Origin: Rubrivivax gelatinosus
Lineage (GTDB): Bacteria; Pseudomonadota; Gammaproteobacteria; Burkholderiales; Burkholderiaceae_C
Direction of reading: 5' to 3'
DNA length: 39,487 nt
Assembly (NCBI RefSeq): GCF_016583785.1
Contig: NZ_NRRU01000050.1
Span: 1 to 39,487, forward strand
Shown one piece after another: positions 26,118 through 35,169 of the stretch. The position numbers were made by a program, and so were the translations under genes. A model generated the notes under the pieces. It saw only the letters and a list, made by a program, of their open reading frames with translations. It was not told the origin of the DNA and ran no database searches. Position 1 is the first letter of the stretch. The number at the start of each line of letters is the position of its first letter.

Positions 26118-29100
26118 ATGGAGTTTCGTCCGATCCGGTCCATCCTGATCGCCAACCGGTCCGAGATCGCGATCCGCGTGATGCGCGCGGCCAGCGAGAT
26201 GCGCATGCGCACGGTCGCGATCTATTCGCAGCAGGACCGGCAGGCGCTGCACCGCTTCAAGGCCGACGAGAGTTACCTCGTCGGCGAGGGCAAGAAGCCG
26301 CTCGAGGCCTATCTCGATGCCGACGACATCCTGCGCATCGCGCGCCGCGCCGGCGTCGACGCCATCCACCCGGGCTACGGCTTCCTGGCCGAGAACCCCG
26401 AATTCGCCGAACGTGTGATCCAGGCCGGGCTGCGCTGGATCGGGCCCTCGCCCGAGGTCATGCGCGTGCTCGGCAACAAGGTCGCGGCGCGCCACGCCGC
26501 GGTCGCCGCCGGCGTCGCGGTGATGCCGGCGACGCCGCCGCTGCCCGCTGAGGTCGACGAATGCCGGCGCATGGCCGAGCAGATCGGCTTCCCGGTGATG
26601 CTCAAAGCCAGCTGGGGCGGCGGCGGCCGCGGCATGCGTGTCGTCGAAAACGCCGCCGAGCTGCCCGCCGCGCTGGAGTCGGCGCGGCGCGAGGCGCTGG
26701 CCGCCTTCGGCAACGACGAGGTGTACTTCGAGAAGCTGATCCGGCGCGCACGCCACGTCGAGGTGCAGATCCTCGGCGACCAGCACGGCAACCTCGTGCA
26801 CCTGCACGAACGCGACTGCACCGTGCAGCGGCGCAACCAGAAAGTAGTCGAGCGTGCACCCGCCCCCTATCTCGACGCCGCCGCGCGCGCCGAACTCTGC
26901 GCCAGCGCGCTGCGGCTGATGGCTTCGGTCGGCTACACGCACGCCGGCACGGTCGAGTTCCTGATGGACGCCGACACCGGCCGCTGCTGGTTCATCGAGG
27001 TCAACCCGCGCATCCAGGTCGAGCACACCGTGACCGAGATGGTCACCGGCGTCGACATCGTCAAGGCGCAGATCCGCATCACCGAAGGCGGCTGGATCGG
27101 CATCGCCGACGACGACCCGCAGGGCCGGCTCGCGGCCGGCGTGCCGGAGCAGGAGTCGATCCCGCTGAACGGCCACGCGCTGCAGTGCCGCGTGACCACC
27201 GAGGACCCGGAAAACGGCTTCCTGCCCGACTACGGCGCGATCGCCGCCTACCGCAGCGCCGCCGGCTTCGGCATCCGGCTGGACGCCGGCACAGCCTACG
27301 GCGGCGCCGTCATCACGCCCTATTACGACTCGCTGCTGGTCAAGGTGACGGCCTGGGCGCCGACCGCCGGCGAGACCATCCAGCGCATGGACCGCGCGCT
27401 GCGCGAGTTCCGCGTGCGCGGGCTGGCGACCAACCTGCAGTTCCTCGAGAACGTCATCAACCACCCGAAGTTCGCGTCGGGCGAGGTGACGACACGGTTC
27501 ATCGAGCAGACGCCCGAGCTGCTGGCCTTCGCCGCGCGCCGCGACCGCGCGACCAAGCTGCTGCGTTTCCTCGGCGAGATCAGCGTCGACGGCAACCCCG
27601 AGGTGCGTGGCCGCGAGCTGCCGGCGCTGCCGCTGCCCAAGCCGGTGCTGCCGCGGGTCGACGACGAGCTGCCACCGCCGCCCGGCACGCGCCAGCTGCT
27701 GCAGCAGCTCGGGCCCAGGCGCTTCGCCGACTGGATGCTGGCGCAGCAGCGCGTGCTGATGACCGACACGACGATGCGCGACGCGCACCAGTCGCTGCTG
27801 GCCACGCGCATGCGCACGGCCGACATGCTGCCGATCGCGCCGTACTACGCCCGCGAGCTCTCGGGCCTGTTCTCGCTCGAATGCTGGGGCGGCGCCACCT
27901 TCGACGTCGCGCTGCGTTTCCTGAAGGAAGACCCGTGGGAGCGGCTGGCGCTGCTGCGCGCACGCGTGCCCAACGTGCTGTTCCAGATGCTGCTGCGCGG
28001 CTCGAACGCGGTCGGCTACACCAACTACGCCGACAACGTCGTGCAGCATTTCGTGCGCACCGCGGCGCGTGAAGGCGTGGACCTGTTCCGCGTCTTCGAC
28101 TCGCTGAACTGGGTCGAGAACATGCGCGTGGCGATCGACGCCGTGCTGGCCAACGGCGGCCTGTGCGAAGGCGCGATCTGCTACAGCGGCGACCTGTTCG
28201 ATGCGGCGCGGCCCAAGTACGGCATCGGCTACTACCTGAAGACCGCGCGCGAGCTGCAGAAGGCCGGCGTGCACGTGCTCGGCATCAAGGACATGGCCGG
28301 CATCTGCCGCCCGCGTGCCGTCGCCGCCCTGGTCAAGGCGCTGAAGGAGGAAACCGGGCTGCCGGTGCACTTCCACACCCACGACACCAGCGGCGCCGCC
28401 GCGGCCTCGGTGCTGGCGGCGATCGATGCCGGCTGCGACGCCGTCGACGGTGCGCTCGACGCGATGAGCGGCCTGACCTCGCAGCCCAACCTGTCGGCCA
28501 TCGCCGCGGCGCTGGCCGGCACCGAACGCGACCCCGGGCTGCCGGCCGAGGCGCTGAACGCCGCGTCGACCTACTGGGAAGGCGTGCGCCGCTTCTATTC
28601 GCCTTTCGAGTCGGAGATCCGTTCCGGCACCGCCGACGTCTACCGCCACGAGATGCCCGGCGGCCAGTACACCAACCTGCGCGAGCAGGCACGTTCGCTC
28701 GGCCTGGCGCACCGCTGGAGCGAGGTCTCGCGCGCCTATGCCGACGTGAACCGGCTGTTCGGCGACATCGTCAAGGTGACGCCCACGTCCAAGGTCGTCG
28801 GCGACATGGCGCTGATGATGGTCGCGCAGGACCTGACGCCGGCCGACGTGCAGGACCCGGCACGCGAGATCGCCTTCCCGGCGTCGGTGGTGTCGCTGTT
28901 CCGCGGCGAACTCGGCTTTCCGCCCGACGGCTTCCCGGAGGCGCTGTCGCGCAAGATCCTCAAGCTCGCGCCCGAGGCCCAGCCGCCGCAGGCCTACCGC
29001 CCCGGCGACCGGCTGCCGCCGGTGGATCTGGAGGCGGCGCGCGCCCAGGCCGAACGCGAATGCGGCGAGCCGCTGGACGAACGCGCCCTGGCCTCGTGGC

Positions 29101-29609
29101 TGATGTACCCGAAGGTGGCGCGCGAGTTCTGCGAGCACCGGCGCCGCTACGGCGAAGTCTCGATGCTGCCGACACCGGTGTTCTTCTACGGCCCGCAGCC
29201 GCAGCAGGAGATCGCCGTCGAGATCGACCCCGGCAAGTCGCTGCTGGTGATGCTGCAGAGCGTCAGCGCCGACGGCGACGCGGCGCACAAGCTGCAGTTC
29301 GAACTCAACGGCCAGGCGCGCACCGTGCGTGTGCCGCGCGCCGGCGTGTCGGCCGCGTCGGCGCGGCCGCTGGCCGAGCCCGGCAACCCCTGGCAGGTGG
29401 CGGCGCCGATGCCGGGCGCCATCGTCAGCGTCGCCGTCGTGCCGGGGCAGCCGGTGGCCGCCGGCGACACGCTGCTCGCGCTCGAGGCGATGAAGATGGA
29501 AACCCACGTCGCCGCCGAGCGCGACGCCGTCGTCGAGGCGGTGCACGTCAAGCCGGGCGAGCGTGTGCAGGCCAAGGAACTGCTGATCGTGCTGCGGCCG
29601 GTGGGCTGA
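26118..29609 (+). CDS. pyc: Pyruvate carboxylase
   Basis: A 1163-residue single-chain enzyme of the usual length. It makes oxaloacetate from pyruvate, bicarbonate and ATP. Residues ~1-455: biotin carboxylase with HPGYGFLAENPEFA, KASWGGGGRGMRVV and EVNPRIQVEHTVTE. Residues ~540-1070: carboxyltransferase starting MTDTTMRDAHQSLLATRMRT, with metal-site HFHTHDTSG. The C-terminal biotinyl domain has EAMKMETH with biotin on Lys1126. ATG 26118 gives the family N-terminus. Following frdABCD on the same strand, it can feed the reductive C4 branch (oxaloacetate to malate, fumarate, succinate). Confidence 0.96.
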   Translation: MEFRPIRSILIANRSEIAIRVMRAASEMRMRTVAIYSQQDRQALHRFKADESYLVGEGKKPLEAYLDADDILRIARRAGVDAIHPGYGFLAENPEFAERVIQAGLRWIGPSPEVMRVLGNKVAARHAAVAAGVAVMPATPPLPAEVDECRRMAEQIGFPVMLKASWGGGGRGMRVVENAAELPAALESARREALAAFGNDEVYFEKLIRRARHVEVQILGDQHGNLVHLHERDCTVQRRNQKVVERAPAPYLDAAARAELCASALRLMASVGYTHAGTVEFLMDADTGRCWFIEVNPRIQVEHTVTEMVTGVDIVKAQIRITEGGWIGIADDDPQGRLAAGVPEQESIPLNGHALQCRVTTEDPENGFLPDYGAIAAYRSAAGFGIRLDAGTAYGGAVITPYYDSLLVKVTAWAPTAGETIQRMDRALREFRVRGLATNLQFLENVINHPKFASGEVTTRFIEQTPELLAFAARRDRATKLLRFLGEISVDGNPEVRGRELPALPLPKPVLPRVDDELPPPPGTRQLLQQLGPRRFADWMLAQQRVLMTDTTMRDAHQSLLATRMRTADMLPIAPYYARELSGLFSLECWGGATFDVALRFLKEDPWERLALLRARVPNVLFQMLLRGSNAVGYTNYADNVVQHFVRTAAREGVDLFRVFDSLNWVENMRVAIDAVLANGGLCEGAICYSGDLFDAARPKYGIGYYLKTARELQKAGVHVLGIKDMAGICRPRAVAALVKALKEETGLPVHFHTHDTSGAAAASVLAAIDAGCDAVDGALDAMSGLTSQPNLSAIAAALAGTERDPGLPAEALNAASTYWEGVRRFYSPFESEIRSGTADVYRHEMPGGQYTNLREQARSLGLAHRWSEVSRAYADVNRLFGDIVKVTPTSKVVGDMALMMVAQDLTPADVQDPAREIAFPASVVSLFRGELGFPPDGFPEALSRKILKLAPEAQPPQAYRPGDRLPPVDLEAARAQAERECGEPLDERALASWLMYPKVAREFCEHRRRYGEVSMLPTPVFFYGPQPQQEIAVEIDPGKSLLVMLQSVSADGDAAHKLQFELNGQARTVRVPRAGVSAASARPLAEPGNPWQVAAPMPGAIVSVAVVPGQPVAAGDTLLALEAMKMETHVAAERDAVVEAVHVKPGERVQAKELLIVLRPVG

Positions 29610-29683
29610 GCGCCGCACGCCACCGCCCGCGGGCCGACCCTCCCCGCGAGCCGGCGCCCATAGGGTGCTGCCCGCATGCCAGG

Positions 29684-29700
29684 GCGCGTTGCGCCGTGTT
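29684..29700 (+). terminator. Short hairpin after pyc
   Basis: A GGCGC/GCGCC stem with a 3-base loop is followed by GTGTTTA, about 75 bases after the pyc stop. It is a weak intrinsic terminator candidate. Confidence 0.3.
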
Positions 29701-29740
29701 TACATTCGATGACAAGACCACCGGAAAAGAGGGTCAACGA

Positions 29741-30583
29741 ATGGAGGCACGTCAGAGTCCGTTGCGTTCGGCAACGGACAACAGCGCCATCGAGGTCACG
29801 CTGGCCTTGCTCGACTGCGGCACGCTGCAGCTGCTGGAGATCAACCGCTCGGCGCTGCATCCGCTCGCCTCGGGACACTTCGACTGCGTCTCGATGCTGG
29901 TGCAGATCGAAGGCCAGGCCCTGATCGTCGAACGGCGCCGTCTGCCCGCCGGCCTGGGCGACAGCTGCCTGGTCGCGCCCGACCGCGCCAACTGCCGGCA
30001 CCACCAGACCCAGTTCCGCCAGGTGCTGGTCGGCGTCGCGGCCGAGACGCTGGCGGCCTGCGGGCCCGGCTGGTGCGAACGCAGCGCCCAGCGCCTGGAC
30101 ACCACGCATCCCGCGGTGCACGCCGCGGGCGCGCTCGCGCGTTACCTCGTCGGCCACGGCAACCACCTCGCGGTCGAGGAGCGGGTGGCGCTCGGCGACG
30201 CCTTGCTGCGCCTGATCGAGCGGGTCGCCACGCGGCGCCGCGCCGTCGTCGAGGTGGTCGCCGGCCCCGAAGGCGCGGCCGCGCGCCAGCGGCGGCAGGC
30301 CGAAGCCTTCATCCTCGAGCGCCTGCACGACCGCCGCCTGGACGTGGCGCGCATCGCCGCGCACCTGGGCGTCTCGACACGCTACCTGCACCAGCTGTTC
30401 GCCGGCGGCCCGCAGGTCATGCAGTGGGTTCAGGAGCAGCGCCTGCAGGCCTGCCGGCGCGAACTCGCCGCCGTCAACCGCCGCCCGGTCGCCGAGGTGG
30501 CCTGGGCCTGGGGCTTCACCAGCGCGGCGCACTTCAGCCGCGCCTTCAAGAAGCGCTTCGGCGTGCCGCCCAGCGCGGTGTAG
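29741..30583 (+). CDS. AraC family transcriptional regulator
   Basis: A 280-residue protein. The C-terminal ~100 residues hold the two helix-turn-helix units: LDVARIAAHLGVSTRYLHQLF and VAEVAWAWGFTSAAHFSRAFKKRFGVPPS. The N-terminal ~170 residues resemble the AraC-binding-like (NarX/FeaR-type) ligand domain; no ligand can be named. ATG 29741 is preceded by GAGGG about 11 bases upstream. It lies on the same strand between pyc and the cytochrome cluster and might control either. Confidence 0.9.
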   Translation: MEARQSPLRSATDNSAIEVTLALLDCGTLQLLEINRSALHPLASGHFDCVSMLVQIEGQALIVERRRLPAGLGDSCLVAPDRANCRHHQTQFRQVLVGVAAETLAACGPGWCERSAQRLDTTHPAVHAAGALARYLVGHGNHLAVEERVALGDALLRLIERVATRRRAVVEVVAGPEGAAARQRRQAEAFILERLHDRRLDVARIAAHLGVSTRYLHQLFAGGPQVMQWVQEQRLQACRRELAAVNRRPVAEVAWAWGFTSAAHFSRAFKKRFGVPPSAV

Positions 30584-30593
30584 GCCGCGCGCC

Positions 30594-30613
30594 GCCCCGG
30601 GAAAGTCCGGGGC
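30594..30613 (+). terminator. Hairpin after the araC-type gene
   Basis: GCCCCGG (30594-30600) and CCGGGGC (30607-30613) make a perfect seven-base stem with a GAAAGT loop, 11 bases after the stop. No T-tract follows. It probably separates the regulator from the cytochrome operon. Confidence 0.4.
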
Positions 30614-30715
30614 CCATCGCTTCAGTTGCAGTCAAGTCGCGCTTCAGCGCCAGACAAGCCGCCGCCGGCGCGCGCCCTATCTTGCAGCCGTGAGTGAGCA
30701 GGACCGAGGGGCGAC

Positions 30716-31708
30716 ATGCACAACCAGTATTCGAAACGAAGCGGCCGGTGGCGGCGGGTGCTGCAGGCAGCGGCTGCGCTGCTCGCCGGCGTCGCGCTGT
30801 GGGCACCGGCGGCTGCGGCCCCGGCCAGCGAGCGCGACACCGTGCGCCAGGTGGCCGAGCCCATAGGCGAGAAGGCCTGCATCGGCTGCCACGGGCAGGA
30901 GAACCTGCACTTCACCGAGACGCTGCATGCCAAGGCCTTCCGCGCCAACCCGCGCAACAGCCGCGAGCGCATGGTCTGCGAAGCCTGCCACGGGCCCGGC
31001 TCGCTGCACGCCAAGGACACCGGCAACAAGGCGCTGATCACCGGCTTCACCAAGAGCTGGGGCACGCCGGTCGAGCAGCAGAACGAGTCCTGCCTGGGCT
31101 GCCACAAGGGCGGCAACCGGCTGCACTGGCCGGGCTCGACGCACGCCGGCAACCAGGTCGGCTGCGCCGACTGCCACAACCCGATGCAGAAGGTGTCGGG
31201 CAACAGCCTGCTGGCGCGCAGCACGATCAACGACACCTGCGCCAGCTGCCACCAGCAGCAGCGCGCCGAGTTCAACAAGCGCTCGCACATGCCGCTGCCC
31301 GAAGGCAAGGTGAGCTGCGTCGACTGCCACAACCCGCACGGCAGCACGACCCGGCCGCTGCTCAAGGCCGACAGCACCAACACCGTGTGCTACGCCTGCC
31401 ACGCCGAAAAACGCGGGCCGATGCTGTGGGAGCACGCGCCGGTGCGCGAGAGCTGCACCAACTGCCACAGCCCGCACGGCTCCAACCACGACAAGCTGCT
31501 CGTCGCGTCGCGGCCACAGCTGTGCCAGCAGTGCCACAGCCCCTCGGTCGGCCACCCGGGCCAGTTCTTCCGTGCCAACCAGAGCGCCGGCGCCGGCCAG
31601 CTCGTCGGCGGCGCGACCAGCCAGCGCATGGTCGGCCGCAGCTGCCAGAACTGCCACACGCAGATCCACGGCAGCAACCACCCGGCCGGCGCGCGCTTCC
31701 AGCGCTGA
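30716..31708 (+). CDS. mtrA: Decaheme c-type cytochrome, MtrA/PioA/DmsE family
   Basis: A 330-residue periplasmic protein with a signal peptide (about residues 1-35, ending AAAAPA). Exactly ten CxxCH haem sites occur in order: CIGCH, CEACH, CLGCH, CADCH, CASCH, CVDCH, CYACH, CTNCH, CQQCH, CQNCH. Ten haems in ~330 residues is the MtrA/DmsE pattern. In known systems the protein sits inside an MtrB-type barrel and conducts electrons across the outer membrane. A GAGGGGCGAC ribosome binding site precedes ATG 30716. The MtrB-like gene follows after 26 bases. The direction of flow (Fe(II) oxidation or reduction of external acceptors) is not shown by sequence. Confidence 0.95.
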   Translation: MHNQYSKRSGRWRRVLQAAAALLAGVALWAPAAAAPASERDTVRQVAEPIGEKACIGCHGQENLHFTETLHAKAFRANPRNSRERMVCEACHGPGSLHAKDTGNKALITGFTKSWGTPVEQQNESCLGCHKGGNRLHWPGSTHAGNQVGCADCHNPMQKVSGNSLLARSTINDTCASCHQQQRAEFNKRSHMPLPEGKVSCVDCHNPHGSTTRPLLKADSTNTVCYACHAEKRGPMLWEHAPVRESCTNCHSPHGSNHDKLLVASRPQLCQQCHSPSVGHPGQFFRANQSAGAGQLVGGATSQRMVGRSCQNCHTQIHGSNHPAGARFQR

Positions 31709-31734
31709 CCGCCGCCGACGCAGGAGGACCTGAC

Positions 31735-34545
31735 ATGCGTACGACGACCTCGCGCCGCCGCCACGCCGGCGGCAGCCAGCCTGCCACGGCCCGCCGGCTG
31801 CTCGGCCTGCTGATCGGCAGTTCGCTCGCGCAGATCGCGGCGCTGCCCGCGCGCGCCGATTCCGGCGTCGGTGTCGACACCATCGTCGGCAACACGCTGA
31901 TGCCCGTTGGCGGCCTGCGCCTGCCGGCGCGCGACCCCGACGGCATCGGCGAAGCCGGCGTGCACCGCAACCCGACCGGCTTGCTCAACGCCCAGCCCGC
32001 CCTGGTGGAAGAGCACGAGCCGGGCGAAGGCTGGCAATGGCACGGCCAGATCGAGGGCGGCGGCCTCGCCGTCGACGGCGACCGCGACAACGCCAAGTTC
32101 CGCGAGTACCGGGCGCTGGGCAACGGCCTGCTGCTCGGCGGCCTGCGGCTGCTGGGCGAGAGCGGCGACGGCCAGAACTATCTCGAGGCCAGCGCCGCGT
32201 CGCTTGGCCGCGACGACGGCTTCGCGTCGCTGCGCCTGGGCCGCTACAACGGCTGGCGCCTGAAGGCCTTCTACAACGAGACGCCGCACGTCTTCACCAG
32301 CGGCTACCGCAGCCTGTGGGACGGCATCGGCAGCGGCCGCATGACGCTCGCGCGGCTGCCGGCGGGCCCGACGGCGCCGGCGACCGCGGCCGACACCGAC
32401 ATCGCCATCGGCCTGGACGCGCTGGCCGCGCCGAAGAAGACGCTGTCGCTGGTGCGGCAGAAAGGCGGGCTGCGCCTGGACCTGCCGCTGGACGACACGC
32501 TCAAGGTCTATGCCGGCTTCAGCAGCGAGAAGCGCCAGGGCGCACGCCCCTTCGGCATGGTCAGCGGCGGCGGCGGCGGAACCGGCGGCGTCGAGACCGC
32601 CGAGCCGATCGACTACGACACCCACGAAGTCGTCGCCGGCCTGCAGTGGGACGGCGAGCGCAGCAGCGCCAACGTGATGCTGATGGCCTCGCTGTTCCGC
32701 AACAACATCGACACGCTCGTCGTCGACAACCCGATGTTCCTGCCCGCGGCCAACGGCATCACGAGCTTCCCGCAGGCGGTGTTCGACCTCGTGCCCGACA
32801 ACGACTTCTACAACCTGAAGGCCGAGTTCGCGCACGCGATGCCGGAGCTGGCCAAGGCACGTTTCACCGGCGTCGTGTCGCTGTCGAGCTCGCGCCAGGA
32901 CGACGCGCTGATCCCGATGACGCCGTACGCCGGCGCGGTCGTCAACGGCGTCGCCGGCGGCGCCTGGGACACGACGGCCTCGCTCAGCCGCGACAGCGCC
33001 CAGCGCCGCATCGATTCGCGCCTGTTCGACTTCGCGCTGGCGGTGCAGCCGGTGGCCGCACTCGACCTGAAGGCGCGCTGGCGGCGCTACGAGACGATAG
33101 ACAAGTCGCCGCAGTACTGGGCCTGCAACCCGCTGACCGGCCAGTGGGGGCGGCTGATCAACGACGGCAGCGGCTCGGTCTTCGCCACCGCCAACGTCAC
33201 GGCCGGCGTCAACCCCGCGGGCACGACGGCCAACGCCTACGACACGCTGCTCTGCGACATCCAGGCGATCCAGGCGCTGGGCCTGGTGCCCAGCGCCGGC
33301 AACGTCAACATCGGCGCCGCGCAGTACGAGATCCAGCAGGACAACACCAGCCTGGGCGGCGACTGGCGCCTCGGGCGCGCGCAGAACCTGAACCTGCAGC
33401 TCGAACGCGAGAGCGTCGAGCGCAGCAACCGCGAACGCAAACGCACCTGGGAAGACCGGCTGAAGGCGGGCTACGTCAATCGCGCGCTCGAAGGCGGCAC
33501 GCTGCGGCTGTCGGCCGAGTTCGCGCGCCGGCGCGGCAGCACCTACGTCTCCGACCCGTACGAGGCCTTCTACAGCGGCTCGCTCGGGCCGGAGCCGGCG
33601 CAGAACGGCGTCAACGTCGCGAGCTGGATCCACACCAACGACCTGCACCGCAAGTTCGACCTCGCCGACCGCGACGGCATCGTCGTCAACGCGCGTTTCA
33701 ACCAGGCCCTGAGCGAAACGATGGACCTGTCGCTTGCCGCGCAGGCCAAGGAGCAGCGTTTCCCGGACAGCGAGTACGGCCGCAGCGGCGTGCAGCGGCT
33801 GAACTCGGTGAACGCCGAGTGGAACTGGCAGCCGACGATGGTGACCGCGGTCTCGGCGACGCTGGGCCTGCAGCGCGGCCGCATCGCCCAGACCGGTGTC
33901 CAGGCCAACGCCTGCGTGCTCGGCAACACCTACTACTTCTACAGCGACGGCTCGGTCAGCACCAGCGCGACGCCGACCGCGGCCCAGGCCGCCGCCGGCA
34001 TAGGCGTCGTCGGCAGCAGCGGCGTCGTCACCGCCGCCAACTACGCCAGCCTGTGCGGCAGCGCGTCGGACATCAGCCCGCTGTACCCCAGCAGCCGGCG
34101 CTGGACCCAGGTGCAGGACGACGACACCCGCTCGGCGGGTTTCGGCATCCGCCACGAATTCGGCCGCGTGCGCGTCGAAGCCAACTACGGCTACACCAGC
34201 GGCCGCACCAGCACCGCCTACACCTACAACGCCGCCGCGCTCGGCCTGGTGACCAGCGGTGCGCCGACGACGGCCGAGCTGGCGGCGCTGGCGCTGATCG
34301 GCTCGGGCCTGCCCGACCTGCGCTACCGCCAGCACGCGATCGATCTGACCGTCGTCGTGCCGCTGTCGAACCAGGTGACGACACGCTGGCTGCTGCGCCA
34401 CGAGCTGACGCGCATCGTCGACTGGCATTACGACGGCGTCGAAGCGAACCCGACGCCGTCGAACAACCAGCAGACCTATCTCGACATCGGCCCGCGCAGC
34501 TACCGGGCGACGATGGTCGGGGTGATGCTGGGGGTGAGCTTCTGA
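31735..34545 (+). CDS. mtrB: MtrB/PioB family outer-membrane beta-barrel
   Basis: A 936-residue protein with a long signal peptide (cleavage near ARAD, residue ~42). It has alternating polar/hydrophobic strands throughout and a C-terminal Phe (MLGVSF), as in outer-membrane barrels. The segment NAEWNWQPTMVTAVSATLG and its position after a decaheme cytochrome gene mark it as MtrB/PioB-type. It is longer than Shewanella MtrB (~700). There is no N-terminal CxxC, which Shewanella MtrB has. Its only four Cys are at 464, 507, 727 and 774, in two pairs in likely long loops. AGGAGG lies 8 bases before ATG 31735. Confidence 0.93.
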   Translation: MRTTTSRRRHAGGSQPATARRLLGLLIGSSLAQIAALPARADSGVGVDTIVGNTLMPVGGLRLPARDPDGIGEAGVHRNPTGLLNAQPALVEEHEPGEGWQWHGQIEGGGLAVDGDRDNAKFREYRALGNGLLLGGLRLLGESGDGQNYLEASAASLGRDDGFASLRLGRYNGWRLKAFYNETPHVFTSGYRSLWDGIGSGRMTLARLPAGPTAPATAADTDIAIGLDALAAPKKTLSLVRQKGGLRLDLPLDDTLKVYAGFSSEKRQGARPFGMVSGGGGGTGGVETAEPIDYDTHEVVAGLQWDGERSSANVMLMASLFRNNIDTLVVDNPMFLPAANGITSFPQAVFDLVPDNDFYNLKAEFAHAMPELAKARFTGVVSLSSSRQDDALIPMTPYAGAVVNGVAGGAWDTTASLSRDSAQRRIDSRLFDFALAVQPVAALDLKARWRRYETIDKSPQYWACNPLTGQWGRLINDGSGSVFATANVTAGVNPAGTTANAYDTLLCDIQAIQALGLVPSAGNVNIGAAQYEIQQDNTSLGGDWRLGRAQNLNLQLERESVERSNRERKRTWEDRLKAGYVNRALEGGTLRLSAEFARRRGSTYVSDPYEAFYSGSLGPEPAQNGVNVASWIHTNDLHRKFDLADRDGIVVNARFNQALSETMDLSLAAQAKEQRFPDSEYGRSGVQRLNSVNAEWNWQPTMVTAVSATLGLQRGRIAQTGVQANACVLGNTYYFYSDGSVSTSATPTAAQAAAGIGVVGSSGVVTAANYASLCGSASDISPLYPSSRRWTQVQDDDTRSAGFGIRHEFGRVRVEANYGYTSGRTSTAYTYNAAALGLVTSGAPTTAELAALALIGSGLPDLRYRQHAIDLTVVVPLSNQVTTRWLLRHELTRIVDWHYDGVEANPTPSNNQQTYLDIGPRSYRATMVGVMLGVSF

Positions 34546-35147
34546 TGCGCGCCCGGCTTCAGGCCGCCGCCACGGCCCTGTCCCTGCTGGCCGCCGCGGC
34601 GCCGGCGACGGCGCAGGCCGACGCCTCGGCGCAAGCCGCGCGCGACTGCTTCGCCTGCCACGGCCCGGGAGGCAACAGCGTGCTGCCGATCTTCCCGCGC
34701 CTGGCCGGACAGCAGGCCTTCTACATCGAGAAGCAGCTGCGCGACTTCCGCAGCGGCAAGCGCCAGAGCGAGGTGATGGCGCCTATCGTCGCGCAGATGA
34801 ACGAGGACGACTTCGCCGCCCTCGCCGCTTTCTTCGCCGCCCAGCAGCCGCAGCCGAACCGAGCCGATGACGAGGCCCAGCTGGCCGCCGGCAAGGCCTT
34901 GTACGACGACGGCAACACGCGCAGCGGCCTGCCGGCCTGCGCCGGCTGCCACCAGCCCGGCGGGCTGGGCAACGAACGTTTCCCGCGCCTGGCCGGCCAG
35001 CACGCGGCCTACACGGCGGCGCAGCTGCGGCTGTTCAAGAGCGGCGGGCGCGGCAACGACCGGGCGAAGGTCATGCGCACGGTCGCCGAACGCCTGAGCG
35101 ACGACGAGATCGCGGCCGTCGTCCAGTACCTGGCGAGCATGCCGTGA
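34545..35147 (+). CDS. Diheme cytochrome c, c4/c553 type
   Basis: A 200-residue periplasmic protein with a signal peptide (ending TAQADA). There are two cytochrome c domains: CFACHG (~residue 35) with the later Met in VMAPIV, and CAGCHQ (~residue 129) with Met in KVMRTVAE. FPRLAGQ appears in both halves, as in cytochromes c4. The start ATG shares one base with the mtrB stop (TGATG), which indicates tight coupling. It is probably a soluble carrier between the conduit and inner-membrane or periplasmic enzymes. Confidence 0.92.
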   Translation: MRARLQAAATALSLLAAAAPATAQADASAQAARDCFACHGPGGNSVLPIFPRLAGQQAFYIEKQLRDFRSGKRQSEVMAPIVAQMNEDDFAALAAFFAAQQPQPNRADDEAQLAAGKALYDDGNTRSGLPACAGCHQPGGLGNERFPRLAGQHAAYTAAQLRLFKSGGRGNDRAKVMRTVAERLSDDEIAAVVQYLASMP

Positions 35148-35169
35148 CCAGTCGAGAAGGAGAGAGCCG

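Noticed and set aside
26028..29618. A nearly 1200-codon open frame antisense to pyruvate carboxylase
   Set aside because: It mirrors the codon pattern of the real gene in GC-rich DNA, has no recognisable domain and is rich in His, Arg, Gln and Ala, as expected of an antisense shadow.
29689..29706. TTGCGC and TACATT as a sigma-70 promoter for the araC-type gene
   Set aside because: The two hexamers are only 6 bases apart, too close for a promoter.
30620..30715. Sigma-54 promoter before the decaheme cytochrome gene
   Set aside because: A TTGC-like piece is present but the GG and GC elements are not 10 bases apart.
31390..34428. A ~1000-codon open frame antisense to the decaheme cytochrome and barrel genes
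   Set aside because: Low-complexity shadow translation; the plus-strand genes have signal peptides, ten haem motifs and good ribosome binding sites.
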